Assembly (NCBI GenBank): GCA_950022655.1
Contig: OX465591.1
Location: forward strand, 49,094,478 to 49,158,477
Origin: Alentia gelatinosa
Taxonomy: Eukaryota; Annelida; Polychaeta; Phyllodocida; Polynoidae
Direction: 5' to 3'
DNA length: 64,000 nt
Made by a program: the position numbers and the translations under genes. Shown in pieces: positions 32,100 to 44,930 of the stretch. Numbering within the stretch: the stretch's first letter is position 1; each line of letters starts with the position of its first letter. Below the pieces are notes generated by a model. It was not told the origin of the DNA and searched no databases. It worked only from the letters and a program-made list of their open reading frames with translations.

Positions 32100-32455
32100 G
32101 AGTCTGTGTCGCAATTTTAAGTGAGAGTGATATGAGTCCAGCTGGCCAATTTACATTGTTTTATACCAAAACCCACTGAATTGACTGAGGGTCTACTTGT
32201 ATCTGGGAACGATGAACCCCAAAGCGCTATCCCACAGTGCATCTGACAAAATGGCAGTAGCTATCCTGCCTAAAATGTGAGCCTATAGGCCTGGCGTCAA
32301 GACCTGGGATTAGGCCCCACAGAAAAGCGACCCCTGGACTGTGATTAGAGCTCCAAGCCGAGTCCTTGTAACAGGAAGAGGAGGAACCTCATCAAAGCAT
32401 CTGGGGTGAGATGGAGACAGCGGATAGAGCAGTGGCACGGTCCCAGCTGGCCAAG
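32100..32455. other. Non-coding interval
   Basis: No feature is recognisable. CCAGCTGGCCAA occurs at 32137 and 32445. Confidence 0.4.
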
Positions 32456-33160
32456 TATATATATATATATATATATATACATATATATATACATATATAT
32501 ATATATACTTGGGTGAGTGAAGGGGGAAGAGGGAGTGTGTGGGTGGAGGAGAGAAGGGGAGAGGGGGGTGTGTGGGTGAAGGAGAGAAGGGGAAGAGGGG
32601 AGTGTGTGGGTGAAGGAGGGAAGGGGGAGAGGGGAGTGTGTGGGTGGAGGAAGGAAGGGGGAGAGGGGAGTGTGTGGGTGAAGGAGGGAAGGGGGAGAGG
32701 GGAGTGTGTGGGTGAAGGAGGGAAGGGGAAGAGGGGAGTGTGTGGGTGAAGGAGGGAAGGGGGAGAGGGGAGTGTGTGGGTGGAGGAAGGAAGGGGGAGA
32801 GGGGAGTGTGTGGGTGAAGGAGGGAAGGGGGAGAGGGGAGTGTGTGGGTGAAGGAGGGAAGGGGGAGAGGGGAGTGTGTGGGTGAAGGAGGGAAGGGGGA
32901 GAGGGGAGTGTGTGGGTGAAGGAGGGAAGGGGAGAGGGGAGTGTGTGGGTGAAGGAGGGAAGGGGGAGAGGGGAGTGTGTGGGTGAAGGAGGGAAGGGGG
33001 AGAGGGGAGTGTGTGGGTGAAGGAGGGAAGGGGGAGAGGGGAGTGTGTGGGTGGAGGAAGGAAGGGGGAGAGGGGAGTGTGTGGGTGGAGGAGGGAAGGG
33101 GAGAGAGAGTGTGTGGGTGAAGGAGGGAAGGGGGAGAGGGGAGGGGATCAGGTGGTGTGT
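32455..33160. repeat. TA tract followed by a 34-bp G-rich minisatellite
   Basis: A (TA)n tract at 32455-32508 is followed by about 18 units of GAGAGGGGAGTGTGTGGGTG plus AAGGAGGGAAGGGG. The 34-bp period is not a multiple of three, so the long reverse-strand frames cycle through three peptides and are not genes. Confidence 0.95.
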
Positions 33161-34815
33161 GTGGGTGTGTGAAGGTGTTGACATTAAACACCAGGTGGTG
33201 TGTGTGTGGGTGAAGGTGTTGACATTAAACACCAGGTGGTGTGTGTGTGGGTGAAGGTGTTGACATTAAACACCAGGTGGTGTGTGTGTGTGGGTGAAGG
33301 TGTTGACATTAAACACCAGGTGGTGTGTGTGTGTGGGTGAAGGTGTTGACATTAAACACCAGGTGGAGTGTGTGTGTTGGTGTTGACATTAAACACCAGG
33401 TGGTGTGTGTGTGGGTCAAGGTGTTGATATTAAACACCAGGTGGTGTGTGTGTGGTGAAGGTGTTGGCATTAAACACCAGGTGGTGTGTGTGTGGGTGAA
33501 GGTGTTGATATTAAACACCAGGTGGTGTGTGTGTGGGTGAAGGTGTTGATATTAAACACCAGGTGGTGTGTGTGTGGGTGAAGGTGTTGACATTGAACAC
33601 CAGGTGGGGTGTGTGGGTGAAGGTGTTGACATTAAACACCAGGTGGAGTGTGTGTGGGTGAAGGTGTTGATATTAAACACCAGGTGGTGTGTGTGTGTGA
33701 AGGTGTTGACATTAAACACCAGGTGGTGTGTGTGTGTGTGGGTGAAGGTGTTGATATTAAACACCAGGTGGTGTGTGTGTAGGTGAAGGTGTTGATATTA
33801 AACACCAGGTGGTGTGTGTGTGTGGGTGAAGGTGTTGATATTAAACACCAGGTGGAGTGTGTGTGGGTGAAGGTGTTGACATTAAACACCAGGTGGTGTG
33901 TGTGTGTGGTGAAGGTGTTGATATTAAACACCAGGTGGTGTGTGTGTGTGGGTGAAGGTGTTGATATTAAACACCAGGTGGAGTGTGTGTGGGTGAAGGT
34001 GTTGACATTAAACACCAGGTGGTGTGTGTGTGTGGTGAAGGTGTTGATATTAAACACCAGGTGGTGTGTGTGTGGGTGAAGGTGTCGATATTAAACACCA
34101 GGCGGTGGTGTGTGTGGTGAAGGTGTTGATATTAAACACCAGGTGGTGTGTGTGTGGTGAAGGTGTTGATATTAAACACCAGGTGGTGTGTGTGTGTGGG
34201 TGAAGGTGTTGATATTAAACACCAGGTGGTGTGTGTGTGGTGAAGGTGTTGATATTAAACACCAGGTGGTGTGTGTGTGTGTGAAGGTGTTGGTGTTGAT
34301 ATTAAACACCAGGTGGTGTGTGTGTGTGAAGGTGTTGACATTAAACACCAGGTGGTGTGTGTGGGTGAAGGTGTTGATATTAAACACCAGGTGGTGTGTG
34401 TGGTGAAGGTGTTGATATTAAACACCAGGTGGTGTGTGTGTGGGTGAAGGTGTTGGCATTAAACACCAGGTGGAGTGTGTGTGGGTGAAGGTGTTGGCAT
34501 TAAACACCAGGTGGTGTGTGTGTGGGTGAAGGTGTTGACATTAAACACCAGGTGGTGTGTGTGTGGGTGAAGGTGTTGACATTAAACACCAGGTGGAGTG
34601 TGTGTGGGTGAAGGTGTTGACATTAAACACCAGGTGGTGTGTGTGTGGGTGAAGGTGTTGATATTAAACACCAGGTGGTGTGTGTGTGTGTGGGTGAAGG
34701 TGTTTACATTAAACACCAGGTGGTGTGTGTGTGGGTGAAGGTGTTGACATTAAACACCAGGTGGTGTGTGTGTGGGTGAAGGTGTTGATATTAAACACCA
34801 GGTGGTGTGTGTGTT
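33160..34815. repeat. About 41-bp GT-rich minisatellite
   Basis: Roughly forty units of GTGTTGACATTAAACACCAG plus GTGGTGTGTGTGTGGGTGAAG, with T/C and length variants in the GT tract. GTTG(A)..TTAAACACC includes a short inverted repeat (GGTGTT / AACACC). Confidence 0.95.
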
Positions 34816-34995
34816 GGTGTATGATGCTGTCTGGTGTGCCACCTAGTGGTCGTCATACACAATGCAGCAGAATGCGTGCTGCTGCCATCTAGTGGACTGT
34901 GTGTGAAGCAGAGTAAGATTAGTTCACCTGTAATCCCACCAGGTGTCGTTCTAGTCAACATTCTCAGTGAGAAACAACCTCGTTTTTAATCTGTC

Positions 34996-35440
34996 AAATG
35001 TTACTCCTGTTATCACATCTCTTAGCGGAGTGTGTTGTGTATTTCTCACATCTCTTAGCGGAGTGTGTTGTGTATTTCTCACATCTCTTAGCGGAGTGTG
35101 TTGTGTATTTCTCACATCTCTTAGAGGGGTTTGTCGTGTATTTCTCACATCTCTTAAAGGGGTTTGTTGTGTATTTCTCACATCTCTTAGCGGTGTTTGT
35201 TGTGTATTTCTCACATCTCTTAAAGGGGTTTGTTGTGTATTTCTCACATCTCTTAGAGGAGTGTATTGTGTATTTCTCACATCTCTTAGAGGGGTTTGTT
35301 GTGTATTTCTCACATCCCTTAGAGGAGTGTGTCGTGTATTTCTCACATCCCTTAGAGAGGTTTGTTGTGTATTTCTCACATCTCTTAGCGGAGTGTGTTG
35401 TGTATTTCTCACGTCTGTTAGATGTGTTGTGTATTTTTAT
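34996..35440. repeat. 33-bp minisatellite (CACATCTCTTAGCGGAGTGT)
   Basis: About thirteen tandem units occur with no unique spacers. The open frames on both strands result from the period being a multiple of three. Confidence 0.95.
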
Positions 35441-35884
35441 AATCTAAAGTTTATTTTATGACAAGCAGTCCATTCGCGTGTTGTTAAGCGATCTTCCATA
35501 CATGTGTTACATTTAACAAATATAAACATCATATACAGGTACAGAACCAGCAGCAAATAGCATGTTCATCACTGATGAATGAGCGTGCAATTATAAATGA
35601 ATAACAATTAAAATGTTTGTGTTACATTCAGTCAATGTACAGTTTTCTGTAACCCACTTGCACCCAGATTTGCAAGGTATTTTGGTCTTGAGTGATTGGT
35701 CATGGTCAGCTGGGCACACCTCTAAGACCCTGAGACACTGGCTCCCCTGTTCTGTTCTCACTATCACAGTGAATAGCATGCAGATAGTGAAGGGATAGTT
35801 TTCTGGAAGCACGCTGGAAGTTCACTGTGACCACTCTAACCTCTAGGCGATGTATATAGCCCGTGCAAGTCCGCTGTAATAAAG

Positions 35885-37075
35885 CACATCTTTATTGAGT
35901 GTGAATAAGTATAGTATTTTAGCCAGTTGGAATTTTTTTCCATTAGCAATGCTGCTCACTTGATCTATTTATGCATTAAATTTCAGTTCATTGTCTAAAA
36001 CCACACCCAAATATTTCTACGTTGCTACTGCATTAAGTTTTTCATTACCCATATTTACAACTCTTTTTCCATTTAAACCTTTTAATCATCTACCCATATG
36101 AATTTTGTCCTTTCTTTTATAATATATCCTTATTTTATTAAGCTTAGTCCATTTATCTATTTCTAGCAGATCTGACTCGATTTATTTTACTATTTCGGCC
36201 TACTTTTTACCACTTATCATTATTACACAGCCGTCCGGACACGATATCACTTTCCCATAACATCACAAATACCGTTTATGGAAAGAATACAAACACACAA
36301 CGTATTCTACTATAAATATAGAAAGGCCACCTACAGGTGTGAGACGGTACTCTCCATACAGGTGGCTCCACCACATACAGGTGGCGCCACCACATACAGG
36401 TGGCGCCACCACATACAGGTGGCGCCACCACATACAGGTGGCGCCACCACATACAGGTGGCCAATCTTCACCTCAGACTAGTCCCATTTATCTGTACACA
36501 GGTCAGAGTCTCTTCAAATGTTTTCTTTGAGACGGCAGTAATGATTTAATAAACCATTGTCAAACGCCCAATCAGCTGTTTATGATTATTATTATCATTA
36601 TTATTATTATTATTATCTAATTATCTACTACTATTCATTATCCACATATACTTATGTTATAATCATTGATATTGGGACCTGACATTTATAAAGAATACAT
36701 ATATATATATTTTTGTTAATTGCTTTATTGCCAACATCTAGCTGAACGCTAGTTCTTCCTGTTGTACAGTGGTTTCTCGTTAGGTCCTTGTTACATAATT
36801 ATGGGATGATGGTGAACTGAAGTTGTATGATTATTCCTGTTAGCCTTAACTGAAGCAATTGCTAGTTAGAATTTTAAGTTCATTAAGTACGCACATATGT
36901 CAACTGTAAGTGGATAAATACCTATTCAAGTTGTATGCTTTACTCTTACCCTACCTCTCGGCCAGGGTCGTGATGTGTTCCTTCGTGATGTGTTAAATCT
37001 TGAGCCAATATAGCCAATAAAGGTCCCAGCACCGCGCCCTGGGAAACTCCACCTTCTTAATGGTGTCACATTCTC
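35885..37075 (-). pseudogene. Decayed LINE reverse transcriptase remnant
   Basis: On the minus strand, 37065-37010 reads GVSQGAVLGPLLA, a close match to the GxPQGxxLGP motif of non-LTR reverse transcriptases. Further downstream on the same strand, about 36240-35920 reads LLEIDKW, then KYLGVVLDNELKF. These are the thumb-proximal motifs that normally follow about 120 codons later. Stop codons interrupt the second block. The distance between the blocks (about 1 kb) is too long and is explained by intervening repeats such as 36352-36462. The clade cannot be fixed from so little sequence. Confidence 0.7.
36352..36465. repeat. 18-bp repeat centred on GGTGGCGCCACC
   Basis: Six units of CACATACAGGTGGCGCCAC occur in tandem. 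Each unit contains a perfect 12-bp palindrome. It lies inside the LINE remnant. Confidence 0.9.
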
Positions 37076-37094
37076 CCGAGATGAAATTAAACAT

Positions 37095-37560
37095 TGTTGG
37101 TGATCTATATTGTTTATTTACATCATGATGATCTTTATTGCTTATTTACATCATGATGATCTATATTGTTATTTACATCATCTTGATCTATATCGCTTAT
37201 TTGCATAATGATGATCTATATTGTTTATATACATCATGATGATCTTTATTGTTTATTTAAATCAGGATAATCTATACTGTTTATTTATATCATCTTGATC
37301 TATATCGCTTATTTGCATAATGATAATCTATATCATTTATTTATATGATGATAATCCATATTTTTAATCTACATAATGATAATCTATATCGCTTGTTTGC
37401 ATAATGATGATCTTTATTGTTTATTTCCATGATGATAATCTATATTTTTTATCTACATAATGATAATCTATATATCGCTTATTTGCAATATGATAATCTT
37501 AATTGTTTATTTGCATAATGATGATATATATTGCCTTTTTGTAAAATGATGACCCATACT
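37095..37560. repeat. Degenerate 28-30 bp AT-rich repeat
   Basis: Phrases GATGATCTATATTGTTTATT and TACATCATGAT recur about fifteen times with variable spacing. Confidence 0.85.
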
Positions 37561-39990
37561 ATATGGCCAATAGCCTATGATCCATGGGCGCTGCCATGAC
37601 GCCCCCCCCCCCCCCCCCCGAGTAGGTGTTCTTCACTAATGGAGGTGCAAAAAAAGTGAGTGATAATAGGGAAATGTCACAACTCTAGCCTTGCTCACAT
37701 ATGTATAAAAAGTCTTCAATGTGAAAAACAAGATGTTCTGGGTTTTATCATTATATCTTCCTGCTCTGGGAAGGGAGTAGAGAGTCAACAGAACCATGGT
37801 AAAACCTTGAAAGGCAGTTGAATATGGTAAGAACAAAGAGCCAGAATACAGGTTCTGTCCCCCGACCACCTAGTGACTGTTTCATGAAGTTGAACTAACA
37901 ATGGCTCTGTCTCCTATATTTACCTTATTCCTAATTTCATCACCAAGTCAATAAACTCTCATCAGTCTTCACTTTACACTTCACTCATTTACCTTTACTT
38001 TGCAGACTCACTAAACTTTGTCTCCTGACAGGAAAATTGAAGAGGGATCAATCAATTACTATGCATTCTAATTCTAATTGAATTCTGCTTTATACAAGAA
38101 ACACAGAGGAAAACAACAAAAATAAGCTGTACTATTGAAACCATTTATTTTCCATTCTGTCACATCACAAATGGGAGAAAAGATATACGAAACTACATTC
38201 TGATAGATCTGTTGACAATGTGTGTATAACCGTCACGTGACCGCCTGGGCCGTAACCATGGCAACAGCAAAAAACAACTGAAGATCCAACACTTGACAGC
38301 TACCAATGGCACAGGCCAGGAGAGGTACAAACCACCTTTGTATCATCATATAGAGCCACACACTCCATGCAGGACATGCCTGTGCCTACAAGATATGCCT
38401 GTGCACACAAGATATTCCAGTACATACACAATATGCCCGTGCACACAAGTTATACAAGATTCCAGTAGATATACATTTATGATGTCCAGTCAAATTAGAG
38501 ACTGACCATCAGCATCGGCAAGGTACTACGGATTCCCGCCAGGGGGGGTCATCATATCCTGCCCGGGTACTATAGGGAGACTCGGTTAGTGTGGCTGAAT
38601 GGAATCTCTACTGCGCTGTTTTGTATAGGAAATGTTCTCCGAGTTCGAAGAACGAGGCGAAATATTTCCGAGCAAAACAAGAAGGAACAGATGTAATTCA
38701 GTGACACTCACTTTGTCTCCTTATTACTATATACCTGGAAATAATTAAAAACGCCATTTTACGACTCGCGTTTTGTCAGCAAGTCACATGGTACGGAGGG
38801 CAGTATTACTTATATTTCATCACACTGTGATGAACGGACCCTTGTAATTGTCGTCTGCTGAAACTCGACGAGTTTTTTTGGCGCGAATTCCTCCCCTTGG
38901 AATGCTTTTCAGGTGGAAACTGTAAAAGGGGGCCTAATAAATAGACATCCCTGTTCATTCACACATCAGTTAGTTCATTCTGTATAACAACAATAATAAT
39001 TCTGAATATATTAGCATAAAACACATCAATGTTTCTTCTTGTCATAAGCGCACACCTTCTGGAGGTGTACGGACCTGAATCTAAAAACAAGAAGTACATG
39101 GACAAAGGAGGGTAGACATAAATGTGTGTACAAGTGTATATATATATATATTTATATAAGTATGTATATTATTATTTAGTAGAATACCCTGAATCGAATT
39201 GGCCTTCACCTAAGTGAAAACTACCCCTGAGTGTAGTTATGATATAATGCATTACATCTATGTCAAACATGGCGGCAGGTTCGGCTTACTTACACTCTCC
39301 TACCACAGGTGGAGAGGCAATGTGTGTGGGGGGGAGAGTGAGGGGGGTCAGTTTATCAACAAAATATCGCGATTTTTATTCTATGATGAGAATTTCTTTT
39401 TTCACATAAAATACCAACCACACGTTTTTCTCTCTCTAATATAACGTCATAAATATAGTTTACCCTTTTTTTTTAGTATGGATTACAACCGCGCTGACAA
39501 CCAATTTGTAGATAATACTTTTTCCAAGTTGTGTGCAGCACTGTACAGCTAGTACTTTATTGTCAAAAGACAAGGCAAGCAATCGATGAAGAGCAGTGGT
39601 GAATAAGCTGTGAATGCACCTCACAAAAAAACAACAACAGAAAACTCATGGAAATTAGAAGAAAAGCCATCGACTTGTGCATCCAAATTACATCAAAAAC
39701 GAAATAAACTAAGCTGCAAACTGCCTGTTATGGTATCCTGCCATATGTCAAGAGATGAAGTAGAAAAGAAGTCGGAGGATTCAACACATTCCCAGCTGTC
39801 TCAAGAGAGTTCCCACCGGCCGATAGACAACTCGGCCGGTAAGAAGTCGGTCGGTGGTGAAGTGGTTTGATGTTAGAAATCATTGCTGGATACATACATA
39901 ATATTGAGAGAGAAAAGATACAAGAAAAATTATGAGAGAATGGAATCTCCCAAAACAAACTGGCAGAGAGGTGGAGGGAGAAATCCCATA
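37561..39990. other. Non-coding interval with a C tract and one palindrome
   Basis: A C run lies at 37602-37619. At 38616-38678, GTTTTGTATAGGAAATGTTCTC pairs with a later stretch around GAACGAGGCGAA, resembling the palindromes elsewhere. CACAAGATAT(T/G)CC repeats occur at 38385-38465. Short open frames here show no family signal. Confidence 0.45.
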
Positions 39991-39994
39991 TCGC

Positions 39995-40562
39995 ACTATG
40001 GACACTTTGTATTAGGTGGATAATAAAACATATCGCTATGTTCCGGGTATGTCCATACAGAGTCCCTATAGGTTTACTATGGACACTTTGTATTAGGTGG
40101 ATAATAAAACATATCGCTATGTTCCGGGTATGTCCATACAGAGTCCCTATAGGTTTACTATGGACACTTTGTATTAGGTGGATCATTAAACATATCGCTA
40201 TGTTTCGGGTATGTCCATACAGAGTTCCTATAGGTTTACTATTGACACTTTGTATTAGGTGGATAATAAAACATATCTGTATGTTCCGGGTATGTCCATA
40301 CAGAGTTCCTATAGGTTTACTATGGACACTTTGTATTAGGTGGATCATTAAACATATCGCTATGTTCCGGTTATGTCCATACAGAGTTCCTATAGGTCTA
40401 CTATGGACACTTTGTATTAGGTGGATCATTAAACATATCGCTTTGTTCCGGGTATGTCCATACAGAGTTCCTATAGGTCTACTATGGACACTTTGTATTA
40501 GGCGGATCATTAAACATATCGCTTTGTTCCGGGTATGTCCATACAGAGTTCTATAGGCTCAT
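39995..40562. repeat. 81-bp tandem repeat, seven copies
   Basis: CTATGGACACTTTGTATTAG starts units at 39995, 40077, 40158, 40239 and onward. The long open frames on both strands arise because 81 is divisible by three. Confidence 0.95.
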
Positions 40563-41120
40563 AATTGAAACTTTGTATTAAGATAATAGACATCTTTACG
40601 TGCCTTTCAGGACCCGTATGAGAACTGAATGAGTGTCGCGCCTGATGAGGCGGAAGTCTCACTGTTTGTCTGTGCATCGCCCTGACCGTCTGAGTGTGGA
40701 TATAATACTGGGATACCCGTTTGACAGAACCTTTACCCTCTCAGCATGGAGACATGGCGGTCTGCCAAAGTGAAAATGTGGTACTGTCAATATCTGCCAA
40801 GTTTATCAACGAACACAAACCGTTATCATTACTTAAGATAAGCACTAAAGGTAAAGACAAAAAATTGAAGAATATATTATTACTATTACCCTGGTTCATA
40901 AAATAAACAAATGCTAGAATAAATAGCGACAACTAGACACATGTATACACTTCTGCCATAACTTGCCATGGATATATATACTAGGAACAAAACTTGGCAA
41001 AAATAATAATTGGTAAAATCTATAGCCAAAAGAAATGCTTCAAGAGGAACAAGAGCGGCATCGTCCACAAGACAGACCGTGTCCCGTCTGACAGAATAAC
41101 ACAACTCACTTCAGGCATGT
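40563..41120. other. Non-coding interval
   Basis: Nothing recognisable is present apart from a few short frames without family signal. Confidence 0.4.
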
Positions 41121-41125
41121 GTATA

Positions 41126-41813
41126 CAGTAGAACCCTGTTATACAGACCACCTTCTGGTATAGTCGTATATACAGTAGAACCCCGTTATACAGACCACCT
41201 TCTGGTAGTACAGTATAACCCCGTTATACAGACCACCTTTTGGTATAGTCGTACATACAGTAGAACCCTGCTATATAGACCACCATTTGGTGTAAACGAA
41301 AGTAGTCCACATTGTGGTATATCATCTTATAAAGGGGTGAAATAAGCATGAAATGCGGGATTCTGTTGTAATTTATGATGATCTACTTACTGGGGTGGTT
41401 GACTTACTGGGGTGGTTGACTTACTGGGTTGGCCCACTTGATGGGGTGGGCCACTTAATGGGGCGGTTGACTTACTGGCGTGGCCCGCTTAATGGGGTGG
41501 TCCACTTAATGGGGTGACCCGCTTAATGGGGGTGGCCCACTTATTGGGGTAGCCTGATTAATGGGGTGGTCCACTTAATGGGGTGTCCCACTTCATGGGG
41601 TGGTCTGTTTAATGGGGTAACCAACTTACAGGGGTGGTCTGTTTAATGGGTTGGTCTGTTTAATGGGTTGGTCTGTTTAATGGGTTGGTCTGTTTAATGG
41701 GTTGGTCTGTTTAATGGGTTGGTCTGTTTAATGGGGTGGTCTGTTTAATGGGGTGGTCTGTTTAATGGGGTGGTCTGTTTAATGGGGTGGTCTGTTCACT
41801 CTGGGTTCTACAG
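41126..41813. mobile_element. pogo/Tigger-like element with internally amplified ends
   Basis: CAGTAGAACCC follows TA at 41124, and GGGTTCTACAG precedes TA at 41814. The left end (CAGTAGAACCCCGTTATACA) is repeated four times at about 45-bp spacing. The interior is an array of about 25 units of GGGGTGGTCTGTTTAAT, itself related to the end sequence. No transposase is encoded. Confidence 0.75.
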
Positions 41814-41994
41814 TACGTATTAATGCTGATTGAAGCCCGTATCGCTGACACAGCTTTGTTCCTTCTCTTTGCGGCAGATATTTGCTGTTGCGTGGTTAAG
41901 TTGCTTGCAGTGCCAGCAAAACATTCTCTAAAACCTTATCAATCCTAGGTATCTGCTCCGATTAAGCCGAAACCAATAAAGCCTACATATTTTT

Positions 41995-42260
41995 TTTTAT
42001 GTTTGCACTTCACAAACCCGATTTCATAGCCCTCTACTAATGATGGCCAGTCATTACTCCCATGTGAGACATGATTGGTTATCCTGACTCAGCCTGCAGC
42101 CGAAGCCCAGCCTGTGACGGCACCCACCGATCACAGTCGGGTTGTTGTACGAGGGTATTCTACATCAACAATGGCCGTTACTGATCCTAGCCGATTATAA
42201 ACGACAATCAAATCAGTGAAAAATCGGAGGAAAATGTGCCAATGTCATGTAGGCTTAAGA
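41995..42260. repeat. Dispersed repeat pair, copy 1
   Basis: TTTGCACTTCAC, GCCTGTGACG(G/C)CACCC, GATCA(C/T)AGTCGG and TGGC(C/T)GTTACTGAT occur in the same order at 43480-43740. The copies are diverged and non-coding. Confidence 0.7.
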
Positions 42261-43479
42261 AGCATTTGTTTGACGATCGCACACGATTTAGCACCGCTGT
42301 GGCAATGAGCGATAATTAGTATAATTAGTATGAGGCCCCTCTTCTATGAGACATCGAATCCTACAAATCACATCAGTTTGCGCTGCAAGGTACTTGTCAT
42401 TGGGAGAATTGCACACAGTGGACAATAATTATTATTTCACACTAACTAGAAATCTACCTCAGCTACGTTATGATACACCGGAGTGTCCAGGATCGAGGAC
42501 ACTCCCTGAAACAATTATAATAAATCATTCAACGCTTAAAACAGAGCAAAGGGCCGGGCCGAGAAGTCCGCCCGGCGTACCTACAGAACATGGAGGGGCA
42601 CGACACAGACCGAGTAGCGGCAGAGGGGGCCAGGCGGTGGGCTGGTGGGTTGACCTTTGACCTGGGTCGCCAGTCATCACAATTAACAGTAAACGGTGGA
42701 AGTGAGGACGTACGCTGACTTTTATCACAACTCCTTCGTCGGGCGTCCCTCGGTGTAGCTACAGACCTCTCCAGCACCAGGCCCTGGCCGCCGCCATCTT
42801 GTTTTACCTCTTACACTACAACACCGTAGGAGCCGCTTTGAATCCTGGGAAACGGGCGGATGTTTAGTGAACAGCCCCCAGTTGACATCTCCGTCTGTAG
42901 TTCACAGTTTCTCCACGGACGGCGCCACCGGTCTCCTCAGAGAGATTAGTTCCAGAAGCTACCACCAGGAGTCTCGCCCGTTTTAATTAACAGACAGAGA
43001 CTTACTGCTCGTTAGTAAATATTAATTAAAGCTTCTTCACAGAGACATATTTAGTAGGAAATAACAGCTCGTCGCCAGAAATACCTGGACCACTGAGACC
43101 TGCTAGAGGCAGAGTCCGCATCTGACAGAATGCAGCATTTTTTTTTAGTTCTACGGTCATTATGTGGACATTCCAGTAGCACATCAATTATAATACGTCC
43201 GAGATCGAGTGATACATTCTCAAAGTCTGAACAATTTATAAGACACATTTAGGTAATATCAATATATAGATCCCAACCTCACAAACACAAACATATAAAA
43301 CCAAAATAATCCCTGAGAAATGACACCATTTCCGTTTGGTTGGTGTAAGTGGCAGTGCCCCACAGAGGGGAGCGACTGACACACTGTCACATATTCCCAT
43401 AAGACAACGACATTCTCCGATTCTGATTCTAGCCGACATATTTGTCGGGTCAGTGACAATCGGTGACAATCTTTCTGAT
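42261..43479. other. Non-coding, partly CpG-rich interval
   Basis: A CpG-rich patch (42540-42990) includes GCCGCCATCTTG at 42789, a YY1-type promoter motif on the minus strand (CAAGATGGCGGC). The longest open frames are short and overlap on both strands. A weak promoter is possible; no gene is assigned. Confidence 0.4.
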
Positions 43480-43740
43480 TTTTGCACTTCACTGGCCCGA
43501 TTTTATTGCCCCACTGCATTCTGGAGCTCATTATTGGGTTATATTACACTACCAAAATCTGATTGCGGCCCGCAGCCTGGCCCGGCCTGTGACGCCACCC
43601 TCTGATCATAGTCGGATTGATGTACGGGGGTATCGTACATCGATAATGGCTGTTACTGATTCGGACTGACCATTAGATCGGTGAGAATCGTGGATCGGCC
43701 AGAATCGGGGATCGGTGTCAATGTCTTATAGGTTTTACAC
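43480..43740. repeat. Dispersed repeat pair, copy 2
   Basis: This is the partner of 41995-42260, in the same orientation and diverged. Confidence 0.7.
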
Positions 43741-44930
43741 AAACTACACTTTTCTACGTGGTCAGAGTCACGTGATGTAAACACACTCTGTGCGCATGCC
43801 CGATAAGATGGCGTATATATTGTCGTAACTTTGCGTAAGAATACATTCTCAAACAACAGCAGAATGACATTGCCATCACTAGTCCACGTTCCTCACAGGG
43901 GAGTGTACACTCTGACAGCCAATCTCTGACTCTAAACACGCACTTCTACCACACCAAGGAAAATGATAGCGATTTGATACGGAGAGAAGACTCATAAAAC
44001 AGAAACAACAACTGGAGAAGTAGTCATAGTCTACTGGACGTGTGGGCTGGCTGAAGCCACTCAGAGGAAAGCCACAAATCTGACAACTTTGTGCAAAGGT
44101 CATAATAATACTTTCATTTACCACCGCGTGGCGCTACAGTCTACATGTTTACACAATGCACGTCATTCCGTATACCTGAGTAACAGCGAATGTGATAGGT
44201 CAATATCAGTCACGTGGATCATCCATCTGTGAATGTTAATTAGTCTCTATAAACCTAGAACACGGATCCATAAATGATTATAGGATTTTAAATTATCACG
44301 TCTTTTCCTTTCGCACTACTATGTATAGATTTGTACATGATCTGCAGACTTCCTGATTTATGTACAGTTTACAAGTCGCTTCGCTCACATCCCTCTCCCA
44401 TCACCTCGCGGGGCAAACACGACGCACACGGTATCAGAGGAGGGAACGCTGGACAACGTGGACCGGTTTACGAGTAACACATTTGTTCACTTATCAGGCA
44501 CTGATTTGTTGCATATATTTCTCTTCTTGTCACCGGAAGTAGAACAGGAGACTGACGTCACCGCGTGACGTCATCCTCCACGCATGCGCACGCCGCCTGT
44601 GGTTAGAGTTCTGAGACGAGTAGGAGGACTGGGATAGACTTAAAGATGCAGCCTATCACTTACTACAGGACTATACGCCTTATTATACTATACTATCTGC
44701 TTCCCGGGTTTCCTGCACCACTGTGGGTGCGTTGAGGTAGTGTGGTTCTCAGTTTGTTGTCGTACGTTAGTCGCACGTTAATGGTGAGTTATTCATACAT
44801 CGCTCGTACATTGATCGCAAGTTACACGAAACTTACTGGTGAGTTCATCATAATTTACTCTTACATTATCTGCACATTATTGATACGTTACGCAGGAGTT
44901 GCTGTGTCTGACTATTACACTACTCGTAGA
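43741..44930. other. Non-coding interval downstream of the hunchback-like gene
   Basis: No gene is seen. CGTGACGTCA (44560-44570) is a CRE-like site within a small CpG-rich patch. Towards 44750-44930 the sequence becomes rich in CGT, CGTA and CGTTA words that grade into the following repeat. Confidence 0.4.

Noticed and set aside
32310..33232. Two long Pro/His/Ser-rich frames on the minus strand
   Set aside because: They are translations of a 34-bp minisatellite that cycles through three frames; the non-repeat ends show no coding features.
34996..35440. Possible CRISPR-like array
   Set aside because: The units are contiguous 33-bp repeats with no unique spacers, in a eukaryotic genome. The same holds for the other arrays in the window.
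40038..40556. 172-codon frame with a repeated MFRVCPYRVPIGLL peptide
   Set aside because: It is the translation of the 81-bp tandem repeat; a frame of equal length is open on the other strand.
42346..42777. Possible short gene in the CpG-rich patch
   Set aside because: Overlapping frames exist on both strands with similar length and no splice or family support; a promoter is as likely.
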